DNA of 64,000 nucleotides from Chryseobacterium indologenes (GTDB taxonomy: Bacteria > Bacteroidota > Bacteroidia > Flavobacteriales > Weeksellaceae), in contig NZ_CP018786.1 in assembly GCF_002025665.1 (NCBI RefSeq), positions 4,650,001 through 4,714,000 on the forward strand, read 5' to 3'. The translations under genes and the position numbers were made by a program. The notes below the pieces were generated by a model that saw only the letters and a program-made list of their open reading frames with translations, ran no database searches and was not told the DNA's origin. Positions 1 to 8,660 of the stretch are shown one piece after another. The first letter of the stretch is position 1; each line of letters opens with the position of its first letter.

Positions 1-698
1 CAATTAAAAAATCTCCAATCCTTGTAGATCAGTATATCTGTATGGATGCGAAAACAAACCTGGACGCTGGTCCTGGATATGATTCATACCAATGGAGCAC
101 CGGAGCTACCTCTTCAGGTATCAGAGATATAGGTGTTGGAGAATACACGGTAATTCTTGGTAAGAACGGATGCTTCCTTACACAGACTGTAAAAGTTAAA
201 AAAGTTGAAGATCCAGTAATTCAAACTATTGAGATCAATAATAATACAGCAACTGTAATTGTAAGCGGAGGTAAAGCTCCTTACAAATATGCAGTTGATG
301 GAACTGCAAACTGGCAGGATTCAAGTACCTTCACAGGTTTAACAAGAGGACAACACACTTTCTATGTAAAAGATGCTTATAACTGTACTCCTATTGCTGT
401 GGAAGTTACCATTCCTAATCTATTAAATGCGATTACACCTAATGGAGACAATGTAAATGATTATATAGATTACAGTGAACTCGCTTATAAAGAAAATCTG
501 AGTTTTGTAGTGTATGACAGATATGGAAACATGGTGTTCACCGGAAATAGATTCAACAACTACAGATGGGATGGAAAACACTTTGATAAAAAATTGGGAA
601 CAGGAACATACTGGTATCATATCAGCTGGAATGAGTCCAACAAAGAAAAGACTCCAATAAAATATACAGGTTGGATTCTTGTTAAAAACAGAGAGTAA
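1..698 (+). CDS. T9SS type B sorting domain protein, C-terminal part (5' truncated by window edge)
   Basis: Only the C-terminal ~232 residues are present. The frame is open from base 3 with no start, so the gene begins outside the window. An Ig-like module (SPILVDQYIC..., WSTGATSSG) is followed by a SprB-like repeat (SGGKAPYKYAVDG) and a gliding-motility/type B sorting domain beginning near ITPNGDNVND and ending in WDGK...GTYWYHISW...GWILVKNRE. Such domains direct export across the outer membrane by the type IX secretion system. The segment aligns module for module with the C-terminus of the next gene (922-4320), so the two are tandem paralogues. What the missing N-terminus binds cannot be known from here. 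Confidence 0.9.
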   Translation, partial: IKKSPILVDQYICMDAKTNLDAGPGYDSYQWSTGATSSGIRDIGVGEYTVILGKNGCFLTQTVKVKKVEDPVIQTIEINNNTATVIVSGGKAPYKYAVDGTANWQDSSTFTGLTRGQHTFYVKDAYNCTPIAVEVTIPNLLNAITPNGDNVNDYIDYSELAYKENLSFVVYDRYGNMVFTGNRFNNYRWDGKHFDKKLGTGTYWYHISWNESNKEKTPIKYTGWILVKNRE

Positions 699-720
699 TA
701 ATTAGTTTAAAACTATATTT

Positions 721-757
721 AATGAGCCATAATCAGATGATTGTGGCTCATTTTTGT
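721..757 (+). terminator. Rho-independent terminator after the first T9SS gene
   Basis: AATGAGCCA (721-729) pairs with TGGCTCATT (744-752) and is followed by TTTTG. It lies 22 bases after the stop of the truncated gene. Confidence 0.75.
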
Positions 758-894
758 TAAGCTCTCCAATTCAATTCATTTTTTATATTATGTTAAAAGC
801 AGAAAAAAATAATATAAACTTAAATTTTGTTTAACCACAATTTCAAAATCATATTTTTTTATTCTATTTTCAATAATTTAATACTTTTTATCAC

Positions 895-902
895 TAAATT
901 TG
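895..902 (+). promoter_or_regulatory. -7 promoter box TAAATTTG for the 922 gene
   Basis: Exact match to the Bacteroidota -7 consensus TAnnTTTG, 19 bases before the ATG at 922. No TTG is seen at the usual -33 distance. Confidence 0.5.
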
Positions 903-921
903 TGATAAAGACCACCGCTGA

Positions 922-3900
922 ATGAAAAAAATTTTATCTTTTCTATTTATGCTTTGCATTTTCACCTCTGCTTTCTCCCAATTGGACCGAGAGCATTGGT
1001 TTGCTCCGATGATAGATAGAACAGGCGCTCCCAATCCCTATCAAAAACTGTATTTATCTACCAATAGAACAACTCCTTTTCCAGTAAATATTTACAACAA
1101 CAATGTTTTAATTGGAACCGTAAATATCAGTAAAAATAATCCGCAAAAATTTGATGTATTAAGAGATTATATCATTACCAAACTGCAGGGAGATTTATTC
1201 ACCACAACCACTAAGGGCTTGTATCTTAAAGCTGAATTTCCTTTTTATGCCAATTTAAGGTTCTCAGTATTCAACCATGCAGAAATCATTACTTCCAAAG
1301 GGACTTCCTCCATAGGGCTAAAGTTTTATGCAGCTACAGCTCCTATTACTGTGAACAACCCCATTCTGAATTTCATGACCAGCGTATTGGCAACCGAAGA
1401 TAACACCACTGTTACCGTTTCCGGCTACAGTCCTACTGTTCAGTTTTCAAATGGACTGACTGGAACAACCAACCCGACATTAACATTTACTTTAAATAAG
1501 GGGCAATCCTACATTATTGACGGAATCGGTAACATAGCAGGAAATTTTAATGGTTTTATTGGCGCAAAGATTACTTCAAACAAACCGGTGAATGTAACCA
1601 ATGGAAATTTTAACGGTCAATATGCAGGAAATTATCCCGCTAGTTCAGATATTTTAATGGATCAGGCAGTACCTGTCAACAGACTTGGAAATGAATTTGC
1701 CATTGTAAAGGGTAGCGGACCAATTGGTACTCGTACAGAAGGAGCCATTGTAATTGCTACTGAAGACAATACTCAGGTCTTTGTCAATAATGAAATCCCT
1801 CCTATAGCAACGATCAATGCAGGAAAATACTTCATTATTCCTGATTCCAAATATATCCTTCAGGGAAATGGTCATTATAATTTATATCTCAAAACCTCTA
1901 AAAATGCTTATGTCTACCAGATTTTAGCTGGAGATTCAAATGCAGGAAGTGAAGTATTTACCGGAGGATTCAATTTTATTCCTGCGTTAAACTGTTATCT
2001 TCCCAAGCAAATTAATGAACTGGGTCTTATTAATGAAAATTTTGTTCATTCAAACGGTCACCCCGGAGGTATTCTGAACATCACCACAAAGCTGAATATT
2101 ATTACAGAAAGAGGAGCTAGTGTTACCGTGAACGGCACGAATCCTCCTGCAATAACCGGTCCTTACAATATGACAGGTACAACGAATTGGGTTACCTATG
2201 GAATACCTAATGTAACAGGAACTATTACTGTAGTTTCAGATAAAGCAATTATGGCTGGTATCACTGCCGGCAGTGATGCAGTAGGATATGGAGGTTTTTT
2301 TGCAGGTTTTCCTACACAGCCGGTTATTTTACAATCCGGAGGTGGTTGTATTCCAGGGATGGTTCTTACTGTGGATCCTTTAATTTATGATACCTACCAA
2401 TGGTACAGAAATGGGAATATAATTCCGGGAGCAAATACCTCTTCCATTGCCCCTGCCCTACCAGGGTATTATACATGCTCTGTAACAATGGGAAGCTGTG
2501 CACCTTTAGTCACTGAACAATTTAAAGTTCTGAATTGTACAAAACTATCCAGTACCTCATACACTGCATGTAATTCTAAAACTATAATCCCTGCATTCAG
2601 CGGTTCACCACAGACTCCCGTTCCAAGCACGGTAGCTATTACAACAACACCCTCATTGGGTACAGCTGTTATAAACTCTACTACAGGCGTTATTACTTAT
2701 ACTGTAAATACTCCCGGAGCATCAGGAACTGATACATTCTCCTATACATTCTGTGGAGATGATCCAGACTTTCCAGATTGTGAAACGATAACCGTTACGA
2801 TGAATATTCAGGCTCTAACCGTAATGAATGCAACATTATTTGCCTGTGATATCAATGGGCAGGGAACCTTCAACCTGACTACAGCAAATGTTACTAGTAA
2901 TTCACCAGTTACTATTACTTATTACCCTACCCTTTTGGATGCTCAGAATGAAAATGCCGCAGCACTAATAACTAATACAACTGCCTATACCGCAGCTAAC
3001 GGAACAATAATATATGCGGTTGTTAATGATAATATTGGATGCAAAAATATTGCACAAATAACATTATCACTTTTTAATAAAGCTATTGTACTGGATAACT
3101 ACAATGGCATCTTCTGTGATGATAATCTGGATGGAACAGTTACTGTGGTGCTTTCCAATATCACCCCTATTGTTCTTAATAATCCGAATTACTTTACGAA
3201 TGTAAGATATTATGCAAATTTAGCAGATGCCAATGCTGGGAATAACAATACACTCCCTAATAACTGGAGTTATACAGCTACGACAACCATTTACATCAGG
3301 GTAGATTCTCCGGATGGATGTGCTACTGTGATCAAACCTTTACAATTTAGTATCGGAGCAAAAGTAACATTGATTACAAAAACCGTTACAGAAAGTACCT
3401 GTGATGATGATTTGGACGGAATAAAAAGTGTCAACTTAGCTCAGTTTATTCCCCAGTTTACATTAGATCCAAATGTTACCTTCACTTTTCATGCAACTTT
3501 AGCAGATGCTCAGAATAATGTGAATCCAGTTTCATCTCCTGTTAATATTACAACTTCACAGACTTTTTATATACGTTTTGAAAAAAATGGAGTTTGTCCT
3601 GAAGTAGGTACTCTGAAAATCAATATTAAAGTTCCTAAGAAATCAGATATATTAAAAGACAAGGCAATTTGTCCAAAAACCACTACGACACTTAATGCAG
3701 GACCTGGCTTTGAAAAATATTTATGGAGCACCGGAGCGACTACTCCTTCCATTACGAATGTTGCTCCCGGAAGTTATTGGGTAGAACTTACCTCCAATGG
3801 CTGTGTTTACAAGCAATATGTAAATGTTACGGAATTACCTCTTCCTATCATAACCTCTATTGAAATTGATGGAACAACTGTAAAAGTTGGGGCGAGCGGT

Positions 3901-4320
3901 GGTACACCTCCATATGAATATTCTTTAGATGGTGTGGTATGGCAGAGTTCCAATGTTTTCTACAATGTACCCAGAGGAGCTCACAACATATTTGTAAGAG
4001 ACTCTAAAATGTGTGAGGATGTTAAAAAACCATTTGCCATTATTAACCTTATAAATACCATTACTCCGAATGGAGATGGTCATAATGAAGTCATCGACTA
4101 TTCTTCCTTAATGAAGAATGATAATCTTGTATTCCGGATCTTTGACAGGTATGGTGCAGAAGTCTTCAGAGGCACTCCTGAAAACAGATACACCTGGGAT
4201 GGAAGAATTGGCGGCAGGTATGTACCTACAGCAAATTATTGGTACTTCATCACCTGGACAGAATATGGCTCCAACCTTATGGTAAAATACACAAGCTGGC
4301 TGCTTGTAAAACATAGATAA
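922..4320 (+). CDS. Large T9SS type B surface protein with IgGFc-binding-like N-terminal region
   Basis: 1132-residue exported protein. Signal peptide at residues 1-19 (ends ...SAFSQ). The region from about 24 to 480 (starts DREHWFAPMIDRTG) resembles the IgGFc-binding-protein N-terminal domain found in bacterial surface proteins. Next come an Ig/PKD-like domain (about 485-535, YDTYQWYRNG), a cadherin-like domain (about 560-625), and three tandem modules of roughly 85 residues, each opening with a Cys-Asp motif (FACDINGQG, FCDDNLDG, TCDDDLDG). A further Ig-like module (WSTGATTPS), a SprB-like repeat and a type B sorting domain (ITPNGDGHNE ... YTSWLLVKHR) complete it. Probable role: cell-surface adhesin or secreted binding protein exported by T9SS. 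Ligand unknown. The C-terminal ~230 residues are paralogous to the preceding gene. Confidence 0.85.
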   Translation: MKKILSFLFMLCIFTSAFSQLDREHWFAPMIDRTGAPNPYQKLYLSTNRTTPFPVNIYNNNVLIGTVNISKNNPQKFDVLRDYIITKLQGDLFTTTTKGLYLKAEFPFYANLRFSVFNHAEIITSKGTSSIGLKFYAATAPITVNNPILNFMTSVLATEDNTTVTVSGYSPTVQFSNGLTGTTNPTLTFTLNKGQSYIIDGIGNIAGNFNGFIGAKITSNKPVNVTNGNFNGQYAGNYPASSDILMDQAVPVNRLGNEFAIVKGSGPIGTRTEGAIVIATEDNTQVFVNNEIPPIATINAGKYFIIPDSKYILQGNGHYNLYLKTSKNAYVYQILAGDSNAGSEVFTGGFNFIPALNCYLPKQINELGLINENFVHSNGHPGGILNITTKLNIITERGASVTVNGTNPPAITGPYNMTGTTNWVTYGIPNVTGTITVVSDKAIMAGITAGSDAVGYGGFFAGFPTQPVILQSGGGCIPGMVLTVDPLIYDTYQWYRNGNIIPGANTSSIAPALPGYYTCSVTMGSCAPLVTEQFKVLNCTKLSSTSYTACNSKTIIPAFSGSPQTPVPSTVAITTTPSLGTAVINSTTGVITYTVNTPGASGTDTFSYTFCGDDPDFPDCETITVTMNIQALTVMNATLFACDINGQGTFNLTTANVTSNSPVTITYYPTLLDAQNENAAALITNTTAYTAANGTIIYAVVNDNIGCKNIAQITLSLFNKAIVLDNYNGIFCDDNLDGTVTVVLSNITPIVLNNPNYFTNVRYYANLADANAGNNNTLPNNWSYTATTTIYIRVDSPDGCATVIKPLQFSIGAKVTLITKTVTESTCDDDLDGIKSVNLAQFIPQFTLDPNVTFTFHATLADAQNNVNPVSSPVNITTSQTFYIRFEKNGVCPEVGTLKINIKVPKKSDILKDKAICPKTTTTLNAGPGFEKYLWSTGATTPSITNVAPGSYWVELTSNGCVYKQYVNVTELPLPIITSIEIDGTTVKVGASGGTPPYEYSLDGVVWQSSNVFYNVPRGAHNIFVRDSKMCEDVKKPFAIINLINTITPNGDGHNEVIDYSSLMKNDNLVFRIFDRYGAEVFRGTPENRYTWDGRIGGRYVPTANYWYFITWTEYGSNLMVKYTSWLLVKHR

Positions 4321-4331
4321 CAACAGAAAGC

Positions 4332-4381
4332 CGGAAGAAAGAGCAACTGAAAATTCAGTACTTCTTTCTTCCGTTTTTTTT
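4332..4381 (+). terminator. Terminator after the large T9SS gene
   Basis: CGGAAGAAAG (4332-4341) pairs with CTTTCTTCCG (4364-4373), with an inner ACTGAA/TTCAGT stem, followed by a run of eight T. Confidence 0.85.
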
Positions 4382-4508
4382 ATGTAAATGTTTCCTTTTT
4401 TAAATGAACGGCAAGTTTCTAACACTCCTTAACAATTTAATCCCAAAGTTTAATATAACTTTAACCACTATTATTCATCTAACTACACAGAATTGCTTTA
4501 TTTCTATG

Positions 4509-4516
4509 TAATTTTG
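4509..4516 (+). promoter_or_regulatory. -7 promoter box TAATTTTG for the 4525 gene
   Basis: Matches TAnnTTTG and ends 8 bases before the ATG, so the 5' leader would be only a few bases long. Confidence 0.45.
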
Positions 4517-4524
4517 CGCATTAT

Positions 4525-5319
4525 ATGAAGAAACTGTTTACTCTACTGCTATTGGTTTTTCTGGCAAAAATTAATGCACAAATATATTCCGGGGAGGTAT
4601 TTCTGAGAGACAACTCTATTTTATATCTCAATCAGGTGTATGTCACCAATCTGAATACACAGAAAACCGTTCTTACGGACTACAATGGAAATTTTAATAT
4701 CCCGGCCAATACCGGGGACGTAATCCGCTTTACCTCTATTGTGACCGAAAGAAAAGATATCAAGCTGACTCCACAATCCATGGAACAAAAAAATCTGGTT
4801 GAGCTTAAAATCGCATATTACGAAATTCAGGAGATTGTTCTCAGCAGGTTCAAGCCTACCGGTAACCTTCGATATGACGTTAACTCTTTAAGAAAAGAAG
4901 ACAAAGCATATGCCCTTAAAAAAGTAATTGGTCTTCCTGAACCCAAAGGAGACGGAACACCACCGGAACTTCCTGTTGCCGGACTTCGAGATGGAGGACT
5001 TACCTTCAGCCTAGAAAGTATTTATGATATTCTTTCCGGGGAAAGAAAGAAAAAACAGCGCTACCAGGCCTATGAAAGGATGAACAGCTCCGTAGCACAG
5101 ATCAAAAATTATCTGGGTAAAGATTATTTTATAAAGTTTAAAATACCGGAAAACTTAATTGACAATTTCCTTCAGTTTGTTTATTCCTCCGAAAATATCC
5201 AGGCTTATGTATTGGCGGGCAACTTTGAAGCGGTAAAAATTCCTATTGAAAAATATCTTCCTATTTATCAGAAAAGACTCAAAAATTCACACCTTCAGGA
5301 AGTTGTAGGCAGTAACTAG
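4525..5319 (+). CDS. Secreted protein with carboxypeptidase-regulatory-like domain
   Basis: 264 residues, not assigned to a characterised family. Signal peptide MKKLFTLLLLVFLAKINAQ. Residues about 20-100 form a beta-rich segment of the carboxypeptidase-D-regulatory-like type (VYVTNLNTQKTVLTDYNGNF, typical turn DYNGNF), a fold common in Bacteroidota envelope proteins. The remaining ~160 residues have no recognised domain; they include a basic stretch (GERKKKQRYQ) and a predicted alpha-helical C-terminus. Likely periplasmic or outer-membrane-associated. It has its own -7 box and terminator, so it appears monocistronic. Confidence 0.75.
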   Translation: MKKLFTLLLLVFLAKINAQIYSGEVFLRDNSILYLNQVYVTNLNTQKTVLTDYNGNFNIPANTGDVIRFTSIVTERKDIKLTPQSMEQKNLVELKIAYYEIQEIVLSRFKPTGNLRYDVNSLRKEDKAYALKKVIGLPEPKGDGTPPELPVAGLRDGGLTFSLESIYDILSGERKKKQRYQAYERMNSSVAQIKNYLGKDYFIKFKIPENLIDNFLQFVYSSENIQAYVLAGNFEAVKIPIEKYLPIYQKRLKNSHLQEVVGSN

Positions 5320-5611
5320 AAATTTTTAAAAAGACAACTCAAAATATTTTTATAACTCATGTACATTACATGGGTTATTTTTTTGCTGAATGATTGAAAG
5401 TACCAGCTATGCTTTACTAGAAGTATTCTCAATATGGATTATTCAAATTTTGCAACATATTATTCCTCAATATTCAAAAATATGTTTAATTTTATCTCAC
5501 AAACAAGTGTTTAAAATAAAAACACCAGATATTTCGTTATCAAATAAAAAACTAAGCAACCAAAACGCAAATTAAGAGTGAAGCACCTAATTTCTAACTT
5601 AATATTAATTA
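5320..5611. other. Intergenic region, no supported gene
   Basis: About 290 bases, strongly AT-rich. It begins with the terminator of the 4525 gene. A 61-codon open frame at 5390-5575 has no signal peptide, no recognisable composition and no promoter box, and is not accepted as a gene. No clear TAnnTTTG box is seen before 5612. Confidence 0.6.
5352..5384 (+). terminator. Terminator after the 4525 gene
   Basis: ATAACTCATGT (5352-5362) pairs with ACATGGGTTAT (5368-5378) with one T-G wobble, followed by six T. Confidence 0.75.
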
Positions 5612-6376
5612 ATGAAAAAAGTACTTTTACTTCTTGGCTGTATGTTCTTTTTTATGGTTTCTGCCCAAAAGAAAGGGAAAGATTATAGTGATATTTTAAA
5701 AAGTAAGAATATCTATGAGATCAATGCCTTTTTAAGGGATGCTCACCCTGATGATCCCCGAAGATCTGTTTTGAAACCCAGGGTAATGGAAATGATGAAA
5801 GAGTACATCAAAAATGCACACCCTGCTGATCAAAAGGTAAAAGACATGCAGGAAATGCTTGCTATGTTGAGGAGAAGACCTTCTACCAAAATTACTTTTG
5901 ATGAAATGAATGCCATCATCAAACAAAAACAAATTGCAAAATATAAAGCTGAGCTGGCTGCAAAACAATCTACCACAGTGTTTACCCCAAGTACTGCTCA
6001 AAATACATATGTTGTGAATACCACTGCAAACACGGCAATTCCCAATGCTGAAGCAGAAGAATTCAATATGCTGATGGCTGTATCTCCTGTAGAGCACAAA
6101 AACAGAACAGTAAAAATCTTAAATTCCCTATTTGATAATGATCCTAATGCTAAAGAATGTATTGTTTTGATTCAAAATAAATCGGATTGTAATATCATCG
6201 TAAGAATAGAAGGTGTAAGAACTACCAAATATAGACTTGCAGTTCCTGCTCAGGGTGAAGGTTCCATTGTGATAGATAAAGGGCAATATCTTTTTACCAG
6301 CCTTGTTTGCGGGGCCCAATATGCTTCACAAAAAACAATTGAAAGACCAATTATGGTGGCTTTGGGAAGTCAATAA
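5612..6376 (+). CDS. Exported DUF6759-like protein, paralogue A
   Basis: 254 residues. Signal peptide at 1-18 (MKKVLLLLGCMFFFMVSAQ). An N-terminal motif DILKSKNIYEINAFLRDAHP is echoed by a second NAHPADQK about 30 residues later, suggesting a small internal duplication. After a variable linker, the C-terminal ~100 residues (AEEFNMLMA, HKNRTVKILNSLF, NKSDCNIIVRIEG, ASQKTIERPIMVALG) are shared with the genes at 7168 and 7862. I believe this is the domain catalogued as DUF6759 in Chryseobacterium, but the number is from memory. Function unknown; location periplasm or envelope. trmB lies between this paralogue and the next. Confidence 0.8.
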   Translation: MKKVLLLLGCMFFFMVSAQKKGKDYSDILKSKNIYEINAFLRDAHPDDPRRSVLKPRVMEMMKEYIKNAHPADQKVKDMQEMLAMLRRRPSTKITFDEMNAIIKQKQIAKYKAELAAKQSTTVFTPSTAQNTYVVNTTANTAIPNAEAEEFNMLMAVSPVEHKNRTVKILNSLFDNDPNAKECIVLIQNKSDCNIIVRIEGVRTTKYRLAVPAQGEGSIVIDKGQYLFTSLVCGAQYASQKTIERPIMVALGSQ

Positions 6377-6397
6377 TACAAACTAAAAGCGAATGAT

Positions 6398-6429
6398 CTC
6401 TATGTCTTTTACAACCAAAAGACATAGAG
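6398..6429. repeat. Perfect 13-bp hairpin between paralogue A and trmB
   Basis: CTCTATGTCTTTT (6398-6410), loop ACAACC, AAAAGACATAGAG (6417-6429). No T-run follows on either strand, so it is either an atypical terminator of the 5612 gene or an mRNA 3'-end stabiliser. Confidence 0.7.
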
Positions 6430-6446
6430 ACTCCATAAATTTTCAC

Positions 6447-6454
6447 TATTTTTG
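6447..6454 (+). promoter_or_regulatory. -7 promoter box TATTTTTG for trmB
   Basis: Matches TAnnTTTG and ends 18 bases before the ATG at 6473. It overlaps the upstream in-frame TTG at 6452, which argues against that TTG being the start. No -33 TTG is evident. Confidence 0.5.
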
Positions 6455-6472
6455 CACTCATTTTATAACTCA

Positions 6473-7150
6473 ATGGGCAAGAATAAATTAGCAAGATTTG
6501 CAGAAAACAAAATATTACCGAATGTAATCCAGCCAACAAGAGAAGACGCTTTAAATGGTTTCGATCTTAAAGGAAAGTGGAGAGACAATTTTTTTAAAAA
6601 TGATAATCCTATCGTATTGGAACTGGGTTGTGGAAAAGGAGAATATTCTGTAGGACTCGCAAAAACATTTCCTGAAAAAAACTTCATCGGAGTTGATATT
6701 AAAGGAGCCAGATTTTGGTTTGGTGCTAAAGAAGCTGTGGATAACAACATGACTAATGTAGCATTTTTGAGAACTCAGATCGAACTTGTAGATTATTTCT
6801 TTGCTGAAAATGAAGTAGACGAAATCTGGATTACATTCCCGGATCCACAGATTAAATACAAAAGAACAAAACACAGATTAACCCATCCGGATTTTTTAAA
6901 CCGATATAAAAAGTTCCTGAAGCCAGGAGGAATTATACACCTGAAAACTGATTCAGAATTCCTGCATGGATATACTCTTGGATATTTACAAGGAGCAGGC
7001 TATGAAATCATTTCTGCCCACCATGATATCTACGGTGCACCAGAATACGATCCTAATACAGAACATTTGAGAGACATCAAAACGTATTATGAAGAGCTAT
7101 TCTCAGCGAAAGGAAAAACCATTACTTACATCAAATTCCGGATAAGCTGA
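6473..7150 (+). CDS. trmB: tRNA (guanine-N7-)-methyltransferase TrmB
   Basis: 225 residues from the ATG at 6473. It uses S-adenosylmethionine to make m7G at position 46 of the tRNA variable loop. The SAM-binding Rossmann motif I is VLELGCGKGEYS, followed by FIGVDIKGARFW and the family signature DEIWITFPDPQIKYKR, with later GGIIHLKTDSE. Length is normal. The frame can be extended to a TTG at 6452, but the -7 box covers that codon. It lies between two DUF6759-like genes with 17 bases before the next one, so it may be cotranscribed with the downstream pair. Confidence 0.95.
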   Translation: MGKNKLARFAENKILPNVIQPTREDALNGFDLKGKWRDNFFKNDNPIVLELGCGKGEYSVGLAKTFPEKNFIGVDIKGARFWFGAKEAVDNNMTNVAFLRTQIELVDYFFAENEVDEIWITFPDPQIKYKRTKHRLTHPDFLNRYKKFLKPGGIIHLKTDSEFLHGYTLGYLQGAGYEIISAHHDIYGAPEYDPNTEHLRDIKTYYEELFSAKGKTITYIKFRIS

Positions 7151-7167
7151 TGAAATAAACAAACTTG

Positions 7168-7758
7168 ATGAAAAAAAAATTTTTAACGATTTTATTCTTC
7201 ACATTTCTTATTCCCCACTTTACACAGGCTCAGAAAAGCAGTAAAGACATTTTAAAAAGCACAAACATTAAAGAAATTGAAGAATACCTGAAGAACGCAC
7301 ACCCTGACGATCCTAAAAAAACAGTGCTTAAACCCAAGCTCATTGCTTTAAAAAACACAGAATGGACAAAGGGAGCGCGTACAGCAAAACCTATGGAAAC
7401 AAGGCCTGTTATTGCAGACATTCCTAAGGATGTAATGAGAAATCCAAATTCGGACGATGCTGAAGAGTTTAAAAAGCTCATCGCTGAAACATCTGCCGAA
7501 CATAAGGATAGAACAGTGAAGGTACTGAATGCTATGTTTAATGAGAATATCAACCGTAATGAGGCCATTCTCTTATTCAGAAATAACTCTGACTGCAATA
7601 TTGTATTACGAATAGAAGGAAAGGAATTTTACAACCTTGCTGTTCCTGCTCATGCAGAAAATTTCATTGTACTTAAGAAAAACTCATATACATTGAGAAG
7701 CAATATCTGTGATATGAAATATTCCTCTCAGAAAGATATTAAAAAAGTATATTTGTAA
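7168..7758 (+). CDS. Exported DUF6759-like protein, paralogue B, with frameshifted C-terminus
   Basis: Signal peptide MKKKFLTILFFTFLIPHFTQAQ; ATG at 7168 is preferred over TTG at 7165. It shares SKDILKSTNIKEIEEYLKNA, the AEEFKKLIA region and NNSDCNIVLRIEG with paralogue A. The frame stops at 7756-7758 just after an A6 run (7741-7746). The other frame continues from 7746 as SIFVTVDNPKTSN..., which aligns with the C-terminus of paralogue A (SQKDIKK-SIFVTVDN against SQKTIERPIMVALGS). That frame stops at 7863-7865, overlapping the next ATG as ATGA. One extra A would restore a 232-residue protein translationally coupled to the 7862 gene. Either a single-base loss (mutation or sequencing error) or slippage; function unknown. 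Confidence 0.8.
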   Translation: MKKKFLTILFFTFLIPHFTQAQKSSKDILKSTNIKEIEEYLKNAHPDDPKKTVLKPKLIALKNTEWTKGARTAKPMETRPVIADIPKDVMRNPNSDDAEEFKKLIAETSAEHKDRTVKVLNAMFNENINRNEAILLFRNNSDCNIVLRIEGKEFYNLAVPAHAENFIVLKKNSYTLRSNICDMKYSSQKDIKKVYL

Positions 7759-7865
7759 CGGTAGACAATCCAAAAACGTCCAACATTGAGCTGAAACCTC
7801 CTCAAAAGGAGCCGATAACGGAAAAGTCACAGAAAAAACAAAAGTCAAAAAATAAAATAGGATGA
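7746..7865 (+). other. Displaced C-terminal tail of paralogue B (-1 frame)
   Basis: Open frame encoding about 39 residues (SIFVTVDNPKTSN ... KPPQKEPITEKSQKK ... NKIG) ending in TGA at 7863-7865. Homology of its first ~10 residues to paralogue A and the ATGA junction with the next gene show that it was the original 3' end of the 7168 gene. The tail is Lys/Pro-rich and extends beyond paralogue A. Confidence 0.65.
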
Positions 7866-8302
7866 AAAAACTATTAGTTCTTACCGGAATTTCGTTGATT
7901 CTTGCCAGCTGTAATGTCAATTATGGAGGCTATCCGGGAAGAACCTCCTACCCTTATCCTGCTAACAATTCAGGGAACAGAGCCAATACAGAAAGAGAGT
8001 ATAATGATCTTATAAAGACCTATAAGCCGGAAACAGCTGATGTACTTAATGACCTTCTCAACAGTGATGATCCTAAAAATCCAAAGACCTCTATTTCCGT
8101 AGAAAATAAATCTCCTTGTAATATGGTCCTTACAGTGAGCGGCGGCAATTTCTTCAAGAAGATTCCCATTGGTGCAGGAAAAATAGGATATACAATGGTT
8201 CCGAAAAATCAGAACTACAGATTATCCGGAGTGGTTTGTAACTCTCCCTACCAGTCTACAAAGTTTGTCACAACTTCCTATTCTATAAAACTTTCAAACT
8301 AA
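7862..8302 (+). CDS. Lipoprotein, DUF6759-like paralogue C
   Basis: 146 residues with a lipoprotein signal (MKKLLVLTGISLILASC, lipobox LASC, Cys17), so it is anchored in the inner or outer membrane leaflet. It lacks the N-terminal DILKS repeat of paralogues A and B and keeps the C-terminal domain: TEREYNDLIKTYKPETADVLN, NKSPCNMVLTVSGG, PYQSTKFVTTSYSIKL. Its ATG overlaps the TGA of the displaced tail of paralogue B (ATGA), indicating an operon. Function unknown. Confidence 0.8.
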   Translation: MKKLLVLTGISLILASCNVNYGGYPGRTSYPYPANNSGNRANTEREYNDLIKTYKPETADVLNDLLNSDDPKNPKTSISVENKSPCNMVLTVSGGNFFKKIPIGAGKIGYTMVPKNQNYRLSGVVCNSPYQSTKFVTTSYSIKLSN

Positions 8303-8307
8303 AATAT

Positions 8308-8338
8308 AACCTGCAGAATTCTGTAGGTTTTTATTTTT
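8308..8338 (+). terminator. Terminator of the DUF6759-like operon
   Basis: Near-palindrome AACCTGCAGAA/TTCTGTAGGTT (8308-8329) followed by TTTATTTTT. Confidence 0.8.
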
Positions 8339-8604
8339 AATGAAATATTTGGATCTTTTATTTTTGGTCAATAGCCAAAGGACCCAAAACAACATTATTT
8401 TTAAAGCTAAAAAAAATAAAACTCATCACTAAGTATAGAAAAGTGTTTGCGCTGTCTAGAAATGCTTAATAATGCAATAGAAGAAAGCAATATTCATATA
8501 TTTCAATGCTTTGAAGTAAAGTTAAACCGTCTAAAACTTATTTATTAAAAGTGGAAACGGAGTAAATCAAAAACACGATCTTACGCAATCATTCTTGATA
8601 TAAA

Positions 8605-8640
8605 TAAAAAAACGCTGGATCGAAATCCAGCGTTTTTTCT
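8605..8640 (-). terminator. rpsB: Terminator of the rplM-rpsI-rpsB operon
   Basis: AACGCTGGAT (8611-8620), loop CGAA, ATCCAGCGTT (8625-8634), with an A-run before and a T-run after. It can work in both directions and lies 20 bases past the rpsB stop. Confidence 0.9.
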
Positions 8641-8660
8641 ATATTAAAGAAAATCTTTAA

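Larger units (their letters stand above)
8303..8660. other. Intergenic region between convergent paralogue C and rpsB
   Basis: About 360 bases bounded by terminators at each end. Between about 8341 and 8604 I see no open frame, promoter box or RNA gene. tsf, which often follows rpsB, is not here. Confidence 0.7.

Noticed and set aside
5390..5575. 61-codon open frame in the gap after the 4525 gene
   Set aside because: No signal peptide, no promoter box, and residue composition typical of AT-rich non-coding DNA.
7738..7750. Classical -1 slippery heptamer at the A6 run of paralogue B
   Set aside because: In the zero frame the codons are ATT AAA AAA GTA, which does not fit X XXY YYZ, so programmed slippage is not the first choice; a single-base loss explains it more simply.
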